Positions 1 through 6,295 of a DNA stretch of 7,149 bases are shown in pieces; within the stretch, counting starts at the first letter, position 1, and every line of letters starts with the position of its first letter. The position numbers were made by a program, and so were the translations under genes. Source of the DNA: Actinomycetota bacterium (GTDB lineage Bacteria; Actinomycetota; Actinomycetes; S36-B12); assembly GCA_009702725.1 (NCBI GenBank), contig WLHM01000063.1:1-7149 (forward strand). Direction: 5' to 3'. The notes under the pieces were generated by a model that was given only the letters and a program-made list of their open reading frames with translations, was not told the origin of the DNA and searched no databases.

Positions 1-344
1 GCCGAGGAGAACTGAAGCGGAAGCACGGAAATCCAGTTCGCGACCAAGATGAAAACGAAAAGACTTACCACCAATGGAAGCACGAATGGAGCCAGTGAGA
101 GGCCCATAGACGCTTGCACTTGCCCGCGCATCTGAACGGTCACGGCTTCCCAGAACAACTGAACACCACTTGGCACACCGGTGGATGTCACCTTGGCCCG
201 AAGGAAGAAGGCAAGCAGGAGGGTAACTACCCCCGCTACCAACGTGGCGTAGATCGTGTCGGTGTTGACTGTCAGACCCAACCACGTAGCCGTGGTGTGG
301 TGGCCGACCTCAATCGAGGTTACCGGGATAAATTCTTTGATCAT
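1..344 (-). CDS. atpB: F1Fo ATP synthase subunit a, N-terminal part (runs off the window)
   Basis: Subunit a forms the stator half of the proton channel in the membrane Fo sector. I translated the minus strand from ATG at 344 and obtained 114 complete residues before the window edge. The fragment contains EVGHHTTATWLGLTVNTDT (12-30), FFLRAKVTSTGVPSGVQLFW (46-65) and APFVLPLVVSLFVFILVANW (85-104), which read like actinobacterial AtpB. Hydrophobic segments lie near residues 29-48 and 83-106. The essential channel arginine is in the later part of the protein, outside the window. The gene follows the atpI-like stop by 2 nt (TGA-CC-ATG). An in-frame GTG two codons upstream (348-350) would overlap that stop as GTGA and sits 11 nt after a GGAG, so the true start may be at 350. 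Translational coupling to atpI is likely with either start. Family identity is firm; the exact start is not. Confidence 0.95.
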   Translation of the reverse strand, partial: MIKEFIPVTSIEVGHHTTATWLGLTVNTDTIYATLVAGVVTLLLAFFLRAKVTSTGVPSGVQLFWEAVTVQMRGQVQASMGLSLAPFVLPLVVSLFVFILVANWISVLPLQFSS

Positions 345-346
345 GG

Positions 347-796
347 TCACGACTTTTGGGTCTCCGAATCAACTGGAGCATCAAGCTCACCCTTGCGGAT
401 CTTCATCCAAACAGGAACAACAGTGCTCAGAACTAGGACCACCTGGAAGAGTGCGAGGCCAAATAATACGCCGAAGCCAAATGGTCGAAAGACGAATGCG
501 ACTATCAGCGCAATAAGGGTGATAACCAGCAGCCTGGTAGCAGAGTTCAGCGCCAGCCCGCGCTTAAGTGGGTGATCCTGGGCGGCGATCGCGGCTACCG
601 ACCAGCTCACCACCTGCGCATTAGCTAGGCCCAAAACTAGCCCGATGGCGAAAAACACGCCAAACATCACCGCACCCGCAAGGGCGGCAAGAGCAATTGA
701 TACACCACTGAGAAGGATACAAAACACGGCTAGCCGTGCTGGCCGAAATACTACGGAGGGAAGGACGAACGGCGTCTCTTCCAGAGGCGCTGCCAA
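347..796 (-). CDS. atpI: AtpI-like small membrane protein of the ATP synthase operon
   Basis: This 149-residue hydrophobic protein has four predicted membrane segments, near residues 22-41, 43-62, 87-103 and 108-129. A short cytoplasmic-looking loop contains HPLKRGLALNSATRLL (75-90), and the tail after VPVWMKIRKGEL is charged. Its size, topology and position directly before atpB match the poorly conserved AtpI-like proteins of actinobacteria (Rv1303 in M. tuberculosis occupies the same slot). In other bacteria AtpI helps assemble the c-ring; that role is inferred here from family and position. The start is taken as TTG at 796. It is preceded by GGGAGGG with a 3-4 nt spacer, and no ATG or GTG lies upstream before in-frame stops (TGA-TAG). 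The next GTG start would remove the N-terminus through residue 23. The gene ends 2 nt before the atpB ATG. Confidence 0.8.
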   Translation of the reverse strand: MAAPLEETPFVLPSVVFRPARLAVFCILLSGVSIALAALAGAVMFGVFFAIGLVLGLANAQVVSWSVAAIAAQDHPLKRGLALNSATRLLVITLIALIVAFVFRPFGFGVLFGLALFQVVLVLSTVVPVWMKIRKGELDAPVDSETQKS

Positions 797-799
797 AGA

Positions 800-806
800 C
801 CCTCCC
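800..806 (-). promoter_or_regulatory. Ribosome binding site supporting a TTG start of atpI
   Basis: The minus strand reads GGGAGGG-TCT-TTG. The purine run is a good Shine-Dalgarno match, but its spacer is short (3 nt, or 4 nt if GGGAGG pairs). A rare TTG start with a tight spacer suggests modest initiation. It is the only start of any kind with a usable site before the upstream stops. Confidence 0.6.
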
Positions 807-850
807 GCAAGTTTGGCGGATGAAAAAACTTTTTGAAAACCGCGTGCTGA

Positions 851-859
851 ACGCTATCA
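851..859 (-). promoter_or_regulatory. Weak candidate extended -10 promoter for the atp genes
   Basis: The minus strand reads TGATAGCGT, which is a TGn extension followed by TAGCGT. This resembles the TAGnnT -10 hexamers of actinobacterial housekeeping sigma factors. I see no good -35 element 16-19 nt upstream. If used, it would give a leader of about 45-50 nt before the atpI-like TTG, including the A/T-rich patch at 821-839. This is a pattern match only; transcription from wecA or further upstream may be enough. Confidence 0.2.
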
Positions 860-882
860 CGGGAACAAGGGCCCACATTTGC

Positions 883-899
883 GGGGTGGGATCCACCCC
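883..899 (-). other. GC-rich hairpin just after the wecA stop codon
   Basis: GGGGTGG (883-889) pairs perfectly with CCACCCC (893-899) around a 3-nt loop. On the minus-strand transcript the stem begins 5 nt after the wecA stop codon. No U-rich run follows (the next bases are GCAAATGTGG), so it is not a standard intrinsic terminator. It could protect the 3' end of a processed wecA message or act as a pause before the ATP synthase genes. The pairing is seen directly; the function is unknown. Confidence 0.45.
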
Positions 900-904
900 A
901 GCGA

Positions 905-2026
905 CTAGCCGCGCGTGCCGCTGCGCAGTTGGTGAACCGCAGCGACCGGGGCCTTAGGTGGTCGACGAACCACGAAAATCAACAGTCCCAATCCCACCAC
1001 AAAACCTGCCAAGGCATAGGCAAGGGGCACAAAAGCAATTGCTACCGCGGTGCCGGCAACCAACGCCGTCCAGGCATACATGATCAATACAGCACGGGCT
1101 TGAGAATGCCCCATCTCAAGCAGGCGATGGTGTAGGTGCTGCTTATCGGGGGCGAATGGGTTACGCCCAGCACGGGTGCGGCGCACCACCGCTAGGAGTA
1201 GATCAACCAGCGGAACCGCCATGACCGCGATAGGCAGCAAGATCGGCAGCAAAGTTGGGATGATCGTCGGGCCAGCGAGTGCACTTGGATCAATCTGGCC
1301 CGATAACGTAATTGTGCTCGCAGCGAGCAATAAGCCCAGCATCATCGAGCCGGTATCGCCCATAAAGATGCGCGCCCGGTAAACGTTGTGGGGCAAGAAC
1401 CCGATGCAGATGCCAACAAGAAGTACGGACACCAAGGTCGCTAAAGTCGCGCGCTCAACCCCGAGCACCACCGAGAGCAGATACGAATAGGCGAAGAAGG
1501 CCCCGGCCGCTACGGCCACGATGCCGGCGGCTAGTCCGTCAAGACCGTCAATGAAGTTAATGGCATTTATACTGATTAGGACGATTAAGACGGTGAATAA
1601 CACACTTGTTAATGGGTCCAACACGAACGTGCCACCGATCGGCAACCAAATAACGGCGATACCTTGAAATGCCATCACGCCCGCGGCTAAGACCTGACCG
1701 GCCAACTTAATTGGCGCGTCGAGCCCCCACTTATCGTCGACGATGCCAAGCAGGACGATGATCGCCACCCCGGACAGCAGGGCTAGTGGTGCACTACCGG
1801 TCTCAAAAACCGAACCCATCATGGGGAGCTTGCTCGCTAGCAGTAGGCCGGTAATGAGGCCCAGCATCATCGCCAAGCCACCAAGGCGGGGCGTGGATTC
1901 GGCGTGCACATCACGATCGCGTACTTCGGCAACGAACCCGAAACGAATTGCAAAGCGTTCAACAAGTGGCGTTGTCAGATAAGTGACGGCGGCCGCGGCG
2001 AGTAAGCACAATAGATATTCGCGCAC
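905..2026 (-). CDS. wecA: WecA/Rfe-type undecaprenyl-phosphate sugar-1-phosphate transferase
   Basis: This polytopic membrane enzyme belongs to the MraY/WecA superfamily. It transfers a sugar-1-phosphate from a UDP-sugar (GlcNAc-1-P in characterised actinobacterial relatives) to a polyprenyl phosphate, starting lipid-linked envelope glycan synthesis. The 373 residues contain about eleven hydrophobic segments and the family motifs in order: HAESTPRLGG (41-50), the Mg-binding VDDKWGLD (96-103), NAINFIDGLDGL (154-165), MGDTGS (222-227) and the cytoplasmic loop motif DKQHLHHRL (294-302). Length is normal for actinobacterial WecA. The start is GTG at 2026, behind a strong AAAGGAGG with a 4-nt spacer. 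The gene lies 45 nt after glyA. The last 20 residues are basic and non-hydrophobic. Substrate identity (UDP-GlcNAc or another UDP-HexNAc) cannot be read from the sequence. MraY is less likely, given the HLHHRL loop and the location away from division genes. Confidence 0.93.
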   Translation of the reverse strand: MREYLLCLLAAAAVTYLTTPLVERFAIRFGFVAEVRDRDVHAESTPRLGGLAMMLGLITGLLLASKLPMMGSVFETGSAPLALLSGVAIIVLLGIVDDKWGLDAPIKLAGQVLAAGVMAFQGIAVIWLPIGGTFVLDPLTSVLFTVLIVLISINAINFIDGLDGLAAGIVAVAAGAFFAYSYLLSVVLGVERATLATLVSVLLVGICIGFLPHNVYRARIFMGDTGSMMLGLLLAASTITLSGQIDPSALAGPTIIPTLLPILLPIAVMAVPLVDLLLAVVRRTRAGRNPFAPDKQHLHHRLLEMGHSQARAVLIMYAWTALVAGTAVAIAFVPLAYALAGFVVGLGLLIFVVRRPPKAPVAAVHQLRSGTRG

Positions 2027-2030
2027 GGCC

Positions 2031-2038
2031 CCTCCTTT
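2031..2038 (-). promoter_or_regulatory. Strong ribosome binding site fixing the GTG start of wecA
   Basis: The minus strand reads AAAGGAGG-GGCC-GTG, a near-perfect anti-16S match 4 nt before the start. It supports GTG at 2026 as the wecA start even though the codon is not ATG. Confidence 0.75.
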
Positions 2039-2071
2039 CGGTCAACTCATTCGACATCGATCGGTCAATAG

Positions 2072-3334
2072 TTAGCTCTGCGGGTAGGCCGGGTGCTTCG
2101 TTACCAACTCCAACACATCGGCTGCTACTGCAGCGGAGGTCGCTGGCTCACGCACCGCACGACCGATCAATGCAGCAATTTCTTTCATATCGCCGGCGTC
2201 CATCCCCTGGGTCGTGACCGAAGGTGTTCCAACTCGTATACCCGATCCAATCGATGGCGGCTGGGGATCGTACGGAATCGAATTTTTGTTCAGGGTGATT
2301 CGTGCGGCGTCACAGCGAACTTCAGCTTCAGAGCCGCTCACGCCGAGGGGCTGAAGATCCAACAGCGCGAGATGGGTATCGGTACCGCCACTTACCGGGC
2401 GCATACCTTCGCCTGCCAGACCGGCAGCTAATGCCTGCGCATTGACGATGACCTGCTTGGCATATTGCTGATAAGCCGGTGTTGCAGCTTCTTTGAGTGC
2501 CACGGCCTTTGCCGCCACCGCATGCATGAGCGGGCCACCTTGCATCATTGGGAATACTGCCTTATCAATAGCAGCCGCGTGCTCAGCCTTACACAAAATC
2601 ATGCCGCCTCGGGGGCCACGGAGCACTTTATGGGTGGTGAAAGTAACTACGTCGGCGTATGGCACCGGGCTTGGGATGGCCCGGCCCGCAACTAATCCGA
2701 TGAAATGTGCCGCATCAACCATCAAGATGGCGCCAACTTCATCTGCGATGGAGCGAAATGCGGCAAAATCGATGAGCCGCGGATAGGCCGTTGCCCCGCA
2801 AATGATCATTTTGGGCCGGTGTTCAACAGCTAGTGCGCGCACCTGGTCATAGTCAATAAGTTCGGTATCTTTGCGAACGCCGTACGAAATGACATTGAAC
2901 CATTTACCCGAAAAATTGACTTTCGAACCGTGGGTAAGGTGGCCGCCGTGGGGCAAACTCATAGCCAGCACAGTCTCACCGGGCATAACGAATGCACCGT
3001 AAGCAGCTAGATTGGCACTCGCCCCACTATGTGGCTGGAGGTTGGCATGGTCGGCGCCAAAGAGCTCCTTGGCGCGCGCAATGCCGATTTCCTCGGCGAC
3101 ATCAACTTCAGCACAACCACCGTAATAGCGCCGGCCCGGGTATCCCTCGGCGTATTTATTACTCAATGTCGAGCCGAGCGCCGCCAAAACGGCAGGTGAG
3201 GTGAAATTCTCGCTAGCGATCAGCTGCAATCCACTGCGCAGCCTCTCCAACTCGGCCAGGACGACGCCGGCAATTTGTGGATCCTCGGCGGCCAGCGCGT
3301 CGAAATCCGGACCCCAAAATGGCGTGCTGCTCAT
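2072..3334 (-). CDS. glyA: Serine hydroxymethyltransferase
   Basis: This cytosolic PLP enzyme interconverts serine plus tetrahydrofolate with glycine plus 5,10-methylene-tetrahydrofolate, feeding one-carbon metabolism. At 420 residues it has the standard bacterial length. Visible landmarks are LIASENF (38-44), YAEGYPGRRYYGG (61-73), the PLP-contacting DAAHFIGL (207-214, D207 and H210), the Schiff-base lysine K236 in TFTTHKVLRGPRGG (231-244), and the substrate carboxylate-binding arginine R367 in SGIRVGTP. All key residues are intact. The ATG at 3334 follows AAGGGAG with a good spacer. The gene sits between the tsaC-like gene and wecA, as in Streptomyces, but the small tyrosine phosphatase gene that I recall preceding glyA there is absent. 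Two palindromes in the 60-nt upstream gap are the only regulatory candidates. Confidence 0.97.
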   Translation of the reverse strand: MSSTPFWGPDFDALAAEDPQIAGVVLAELERLRSGLQLIASENFTSPAVLAALGSTLSNKYAEGYPGRRYYGGCAEVDVAEEIGIARAKELFGADHANLQPHSGASANLAAYGAFVMPGETVLAMSLPHGGHLTHGSKVNFSGKWFNVISYGVRKDTELIDYDQVRALAVEHRPKMIICGATAYPRLIDFAAFRSIADEVGAILMVDAAHFIGLVAGRAIPSPVPYADVVTFTTHKVLRGPRGGMILCKAEHAAAIDKAVFPMMQGGPLMHAVAAKAVALKEAATPAYQQYAKQVIVNAQALAAGLAGEGMRPVSGGTDTHLALLDLQPLGVSGSEAEVRCDAARITLNKNSIPYDPQPPSIGSGIRVGTPSVTTQGMDAGDMKEIAALIGRAVREPATSAAVAADVLELVTKHPAYPQS

Positions 3335-3352
3335 CTAGCTCCCTTGTTGATG

Positions 3353-3367
3353 GTAGACCTAGTCTAC
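3353..3367. promoter_or_regulatory. Perfect 6-bp palindrome upstream of glyA, candidate operator or hairpin
   Basis: GTAGAC-CTA-GTCTAC is a perfect inverted repeat of two 6-bp arms around 3 nt, centred 26 nt upstream of the glyA start. Spacing and symmetry suit a dimeric repressor site, or the transcript could form a small stem-loop. It does not match an actinobacterial LexA, DasR or IdeR site that I can recall. A 15-nt palindrome can arise by chance, so the call is tentative. Confidence 0.35.
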
Positions 3368-3372
3368 GCAAT

Positions 3373-3389
3373 AAGGCCTTTGCGGCCTC
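3373..3389 (-). other. Small GGCC stem-loop between tsaC and glyA
   Basis: AGGCC (3374-3378) pairs with GGCCT (3384-3388) around a 5-nt loop, with one more G-U pair on the minus-strand RNA. It lies 6-7 nt after the tsaC-like stop codon. What follows is ATTGCG, not a U-run, so any termination would be weak. With the neighbouring palindrome it forms two tandem stem-loops that fill the gap. Confidence 0.35.
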
Positions 3390-3394
3390 TGCAC

Positions 3395-4084
3395 CTAGAT
3401 CGCAGTGGAATCGACCAAATTCGGGCAAACCGCCCGCAACTCGGCTATGCCAACCGCGCCGACCCGCACAACCTCCGGAGCCGCGCCGCGCAGATCAACC
3501 ACGGTACTGATCGTCGCAGCTAGATCAGCTGGTGAGTTTTCGGGTGTCACCCCAAGTTCGTCGACGTCAAGGGCCAGCACGATGGCTTCGCCAAACTGAG
3601 CAACCGCATCGTCAACGGTGGTGGCTGCCGGCATCCCGGCCACATTGGCTCCGGTCACCGCCAAGGGGCCGGTTGCTCGCAGCAATTCAAGAAGCAGTGG
3701 GTGCAGGGGCATTCGCGCCGCAAGTGGCGCATCTCGGGGCAACTCCCAAGCCAAGGTTGACTGCGGCTCGAAGAGCAAGGTCAACAACCCGGGCCAAAAG
3801 TTGAGCATGAGCGCCCTGGCCGCCGGTAAACCCACGTGCACCGCAAGGCCGCTCATGGTCGCCGCACTCGGCACCATGATTGGCACCGGCACCTGGCTTG
3901 ACTGGCTCTTGGCCTTGCGCAACGAAGCGATTCCACGGCTGCTAAACGGGTCGGTCGCCAGAGCATAGACACTCTCGGTCGGTACTAAAATCAAATCGCC
4001 GCGCCGAGCAGCTGAAGTAGCAGCATTCAGTGAACGAGGCCGATCTAAGTTCTCGGAGGTTGTTCCGCACGCTAGCCGCAACAT
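3395..4084 (-). CDS. tsaC: TsaC/Sua5-like L-threonylcarbamoyladenylate synthase, divergent active site
   Basis: The YrdC/Sua5 family makes threonylcarbamoyl-AMP from threonine, bicarbonate and ATP for the universal t6A37 modification of ANN-decoding tRNAs. The protein has 229 residues, a single YrdC domain without the C-terminal Sua5 domain. Visible family landmarks are RRGDLILVPTESVYALATD (27-45), FWPGLLTLLF (96-105), LAVTGANVAGMPAATT (141-156) and ISTVVDLRG (192-200). Position after prmC matches its actinobacterial orthologues. Several conserved positions differ. The usual K-x-R reads K59-S-Q61, the usual S-x-N reads G145-A-N147, and VYGL reads VYAL. K and N of the K-R-S-N tetrad remain, but R and S are replaced. 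The reading frame is intact. The ATG at 4084 follows GAAGGGG with a 5-nt spacer, 12 nt after prmC. Family membership is firm; activity is less certain. Confidence 0.85.
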   Translation of the reverse strand: MLRLACGTTSENLDRPRSLNAATSAARRGDLILVPTESVYALATDPFSSRGIASLRKAKSQSSQVPVPIMVPSAATMSGLAVHVGLPAARALMLNFWPGLLTLLFEPQSTLAWELPRDAPLAARMPLHPLLLELLRATGPLAVTGANVAGMPAATTVDDAVAQFGEAIVLALDVDELGVTPENSPADLAATISTVVDLRGAAPEVVRVGAVGIAELRAVCPNLVDSTAI

Positions 4085-4096
4085 AATGGCCCCTTC

Positions 4097-5083
4097 TCAA
4101 CTAGATCGGCGAGCGATAGTAAACCGCGGCAGTCCATTTAAATCCTTGCGATCGATGACTTCGGGCCACACCCGGGTGCCGATTGACATCTTGGCCAGCA
4201 GCGCGAGCTCTTCGCCCGCGACCAAACTCTGTGCCAGCCCCGCCACCCCGAGGAGCCCAGCATCAGCGCCTTGAACATCTGCATGCTCAATAACCAGCAG
4301 GCCACCGGGCTTAAGAAGAATTGCCGCGGTGTGCAGCACCCCACGCACTACGTCGAGGCCATCTTCACCGGCAAAAAGAGCCACTTTGGGTTCATGATCG
4401 CGAACTTCTGGCTCCCTTGGCACCATAAGCGCTGGGATATAAGGAGGATTGGCGACAATAACTGAAACCTGACCGGCCAACTGTGCGAGGCCATGCCCGG
4501 GGTTGGCAACCAAGGCGGCGTCATCGTGCACCACATCAACTCGAGAAAAGGCTGCGTTCAATGCCACCTCTTGTGCGGCGAGGTTCCGCCTAGTCCAGCG
4601 AACGGCCTCGTCGTCTAATTCAACGGCGTACACCCTAGAATTTTCAACCTCGATACCAAGCGATAACGCGATCGCACCGCTCCCTGAGCACAGGTCCACG
4701 GCGATTCGCTCCGAAACTGGTAGGTCGCGCAATTCACGGATACCAGCTTCGACAACCAATTCGGTTTCGGGGCGCGGAATAAAAACCCCGGGCCCAACCT
4801 GGAGTTCAATATGGCGAAAAGCTGCGGTACCTAGAAGGTGCTGTAAGGGCACCCTGGAAAGTCGCTTAGTCATGAGCTGCTCTACACGCACCCGTTGAAC
4901 AGGTGTAACTAAATCCTGCAAAATCAATCGGTTACGTCGAACTCCTATTACGAACGCGATAATTTCAGCAGCGTCAACATTTGGTGATGGCACACCTGCG
5001 GCCGCTAATCGACGTTCGGCGTCGATGAGTACGTCGCGTACGGTGGAACGGCCACCGGTGGTGTGGTCAACATCCCAGTTCAC
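4097..5083 (-). CDS. prmC: Release factor glutamine N5-methyltransferase
   Basis: PrmC uses S-adenosylmethionine to methylate the glutamine of the GGQ motif in RF1 and RF2, raising the rate of peptide release. The 328 residues show an N-terminal helical domain (about 15-90) that binds the release factor, the linker FIPRPETELVVEAG (101-114), the SAM-binding motif VDLCSGSGAIALS (129-141) and the catalytic NPPY (212-215) followed by IPALMVPREPEV. Length exceeds the roughly 280 typical of the family, owing to about 14 extra N-terminal residues and loop length in the C-terminal domain. The GTG start at 5083 overlaps the prfA TGA as GTGA (4 nt), which implies translational coupling between the release factor and its modifying enzyme. 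An internal start would lose that overlap. The stop lies 12 nt before the tsaC-like gene. Confidence 0.95.
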   Translation of the reverse strand: MNWDVDHTTGGRSTVRDVLIDAERRLAAAGVPSPNVDAAEIIAFVIGVRRNRLILQDLVTPVQRVRVEQLMTKRLSRVPLQHLLGTAAFRHIELQVGPGVFIPRPETELVVEAGIRELRDLPVSERIAVDLCSGSGAIALSLGIEVENSRVYAVELDDEAVRWTRRNLAAQEVALNAAFSRVDVVHDDAALVANPGHGLAQLAGQVSVIVANPPYIPALMVPREPEVRDHEPKVALFAGEDGLDVVRGVLHTAAILLKPGGLLVIEHADVQGADAGLLGVAGLAQSLVAGEELALLAKMSIGTRVWPEVIDRKDLNGLPRFTIARRSS

Positions 5084-6153
5084 GATGGGGTGTCACCCAA
5101 TCGCACCGCGTTATCAGCCTCCAAGCAGGCATTAATTACGTCGTCGAGATCACCGTCGAGAATCTGGTCTAGGTTGTGTGACTTATACCCAACACGGTGG
5201 TCAGCTAGTCGATTCTCGGGGAAGTTGAAAGTGCGTATTCTCTCGCTGCGGTCGACGGTGCGCACCTGTAGGCGGCGGGCATCGGAAGCGTCTTGAGCCG
5301 CCTGCTCTTGTGCAGCGGCTAGCAGCCGGGCGCGCAGAATCCGCATCGCCTGCTCCCTATTTTGCAATTGGCTTTTTTCATTCTGACAAGAAACGACAAC
5401 CCCGGTAGGCAGGTGGGTAATTCGCACCGCGGAGTCGGTCGTGTTTACGCTTTGACCACCTGGGCCAGATGATCTAAAAACATCGATCCGCAGGTCGTTT
5501 GGATCAACCACGATGTCGACATCCTCGGCTTCGGGGAACACAAGAACTCCAGCAGCTGAGGTGTGGATTCGCCCTTGGGATTCAGTCACGGGCACCCGTT
5601 GCACTCGATGGACCCCTCCCTCGTATTTGAGACGGGCATATGGAGCATCACCTGGTTCAGGGTTCCCTCGTGCCTTGACTGCTAAGGCCACGTCCTTGTA
5701 ACCGCCAAGATCAGACTCAACCGCATCGATAATTTGCGTTGTCCAACCGCGGCGTTCGGCATAACGCATGTACATGCGCAGCAGATCGGCGGCAAATAGC
5801 GCCGATTCCTCGCCGCCCTCCCCCGCTTTAACCTCCAAAATGACATCCTTGTCATCAAGTGGATCACGCGGTAAAAGCAATCTAGTTAGGTGCTCGGCTG
5901 CTGCCTTTTCGCGCTCGATCAAACCCGGAAGCTCATCGGCAAAGGACTGGTCATCATCGGCTAGTTCGGTCGCGGCCAACACATCGTCGGCCAGCGCTGC
6001 CCAATCGCGGTAAACCGTGATTATTGGACGCAGTTCTGCGTACCGGCGCCCGTACCTGCGCGCAACAGACTGATCTGCGTGCACCGCCGGATCGGCGAGC
6101 TTGAGTTCAAGATCGCTGTACTCAACTGACAGTTCCGCACACGACTCGAACAT
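5080..6153 (-). CDS. prfA: Peptide chain release factor 1 (RF1)
   Basis: RF1 recognises UAA and UAG in the ribosomal A site and triggers hydrolysis of the finished peptide. At 357 residues it has the family's usual length. It carries the conserved KAGEGGEESALFAADLLRMY (109-128), the codon-reading PxT tripeptide as PVT (188-190) in VHRVQRVPVTESQGRIHTSA, which marks RF1 rather than RF2 (SPF), and the catalytic GGQ (232-234) in SSGPGGQSVNTTDSAVR. The ATG at 6153 is chosen because it follows AAGGAGG with a 4-nt spacer and begins MFE like actinobacterial RF1. An in-frame extension to 6246 would run through the upstream hairpin and is rejected. The prfA stop is TGA, read by RF2, so RF1 does not terminate its own synthesis. 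A terminator-like hairpin lies upstream, and prmC overlaps by 4 nt. Confidence 0.98.
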   Translation of the reverse strand: MFESCAELSVEYSDLELKLADPAVHADQSVARRYGRRYAELRPIITVYRDWAALADDVLAATELADDDQSFADELPGLIEREKAAAEHLTRLLLPRDPLDDKDVILEVKAGEGGEESALFAADLLRMYMRYAERRGWTTQIIDAVESDLGGYKDVALAVKARGNPEPGDAPYARLKYEGGVHRVQRVPVTESQGRIHTSAAGVLVFPEAEDVDIVVDPNDLRIDVFRSSGPGGQSVNTTDSAVRITHLPTGVVVSCQNEKSQLQNREQAMRILRARLLAAAQEQAAQDASDARRLQVRTVDRSERIRTFNFPENRLADHRVGYKSHNLDQILDGDLDDVINACLEADNAVRLGDTPS

Positions 6154-6157
6154 CAAT

Positions 6158-6164
6158 CCTCCTT
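6158..6164 (-). promoter_or_regulatory. Strong ribosome binding site fixing the prfA start
   Basis: The minus strand reads AAGGAGG-ATTG-ATG. This near-consensus site decides between the ATG at 6153 and the longer open frame reaching 6246, which has no comparable site. Confidence 0.85.
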
Positions 6165-6206
6165 CCGAGATATGCCTACAAAACCACGGGCCAGCAACCA
6201 CATGCA

Positions 6207-6290
6207 GATAAAACAATCCCGGGCGCCGGTCAGGGACCGACCGCATGACGGGGGAGACACGCGGTCGATCCCGGGCCGGCGCCCGGGATC
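6207..6290 (-). terminator. Two-tier terminator-like hairpin between rpmE and prfA
   Basis: On the minus-strand RNA the outer stem is formed by 6276-6289 (CCGGCGCCCGGGAT on the plus strand) and 6216-6229 (its exact reverse complement), 14 perfect pairs with two further G-U pairs at the base. A symmetric 3x3 internal loop (6273-6275 and 6230-6232) follows. The inner stem pairs 6258-6272 with 6233-6247, 15 bp including two G-U, closed by a 10-nt C-rich loop. Immediately after the outer stem the transcript reads UUGUUUUAU, as in an intrinsic terminator. The structure begins 5-6 nt after the rpmE stop and ends about 62 nt before prfA. The pairing was checked base by base. Termination itself is inferred, as is any regulation of the prfA-prmC unit. 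Confidence 0.65.
6267..6290 (-). other. Alternative 10-bp hairpin competing with the terminator fold
   Basis: GATCCCGGGC (6267-6276) is the exact reverse complement of GCCCGGGATC (6281-6290), giving a perfect 10-bp stem with a 4-nt loop. It uses the 5' arms of both tiers of the larger hairpin and so excludes it. It is transcribed first, so it could form briefly as an anti-terminator before the larger and more stable fold replaces it. Confidence 0.5.
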
Positions 6291-6295
6291 AGAAG

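Noticed and set aside
114..575. Long plus-strand open frames opposite atpB/atpI and similar ones opposite tsaC, prmC and prfA
   Set aside because: All lie antisense to well-supported genes, have low-complexity compositions typical of antisense frames, and show no recognisable domain.
621..896. 91-residue minus-strand open frame across the wecA-atpI gap
   Set aside because: It overlaps the atpI-like gene in another frame, has no recognisable motif and begins inside the GC hairpin. The atpI-like frame has clear membrane segments and family features.
6154..6215. Promoter for prfA downstream of the hairpin
   Set aside because: TTGCTG with GCATAT at 16 nt spacing was considered, but the -10 is poor and the implied start would fall in the ribosome binding site.
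6154..6246. N-terminal extension of RF1 giving a 388-residue protein
   Set aside because: The extra 31 residues match nothing in RF1, run through the hairpin region, and lack a ribosome binding site; the ATG at 6153 has a near-consensus one and gives the normal length.
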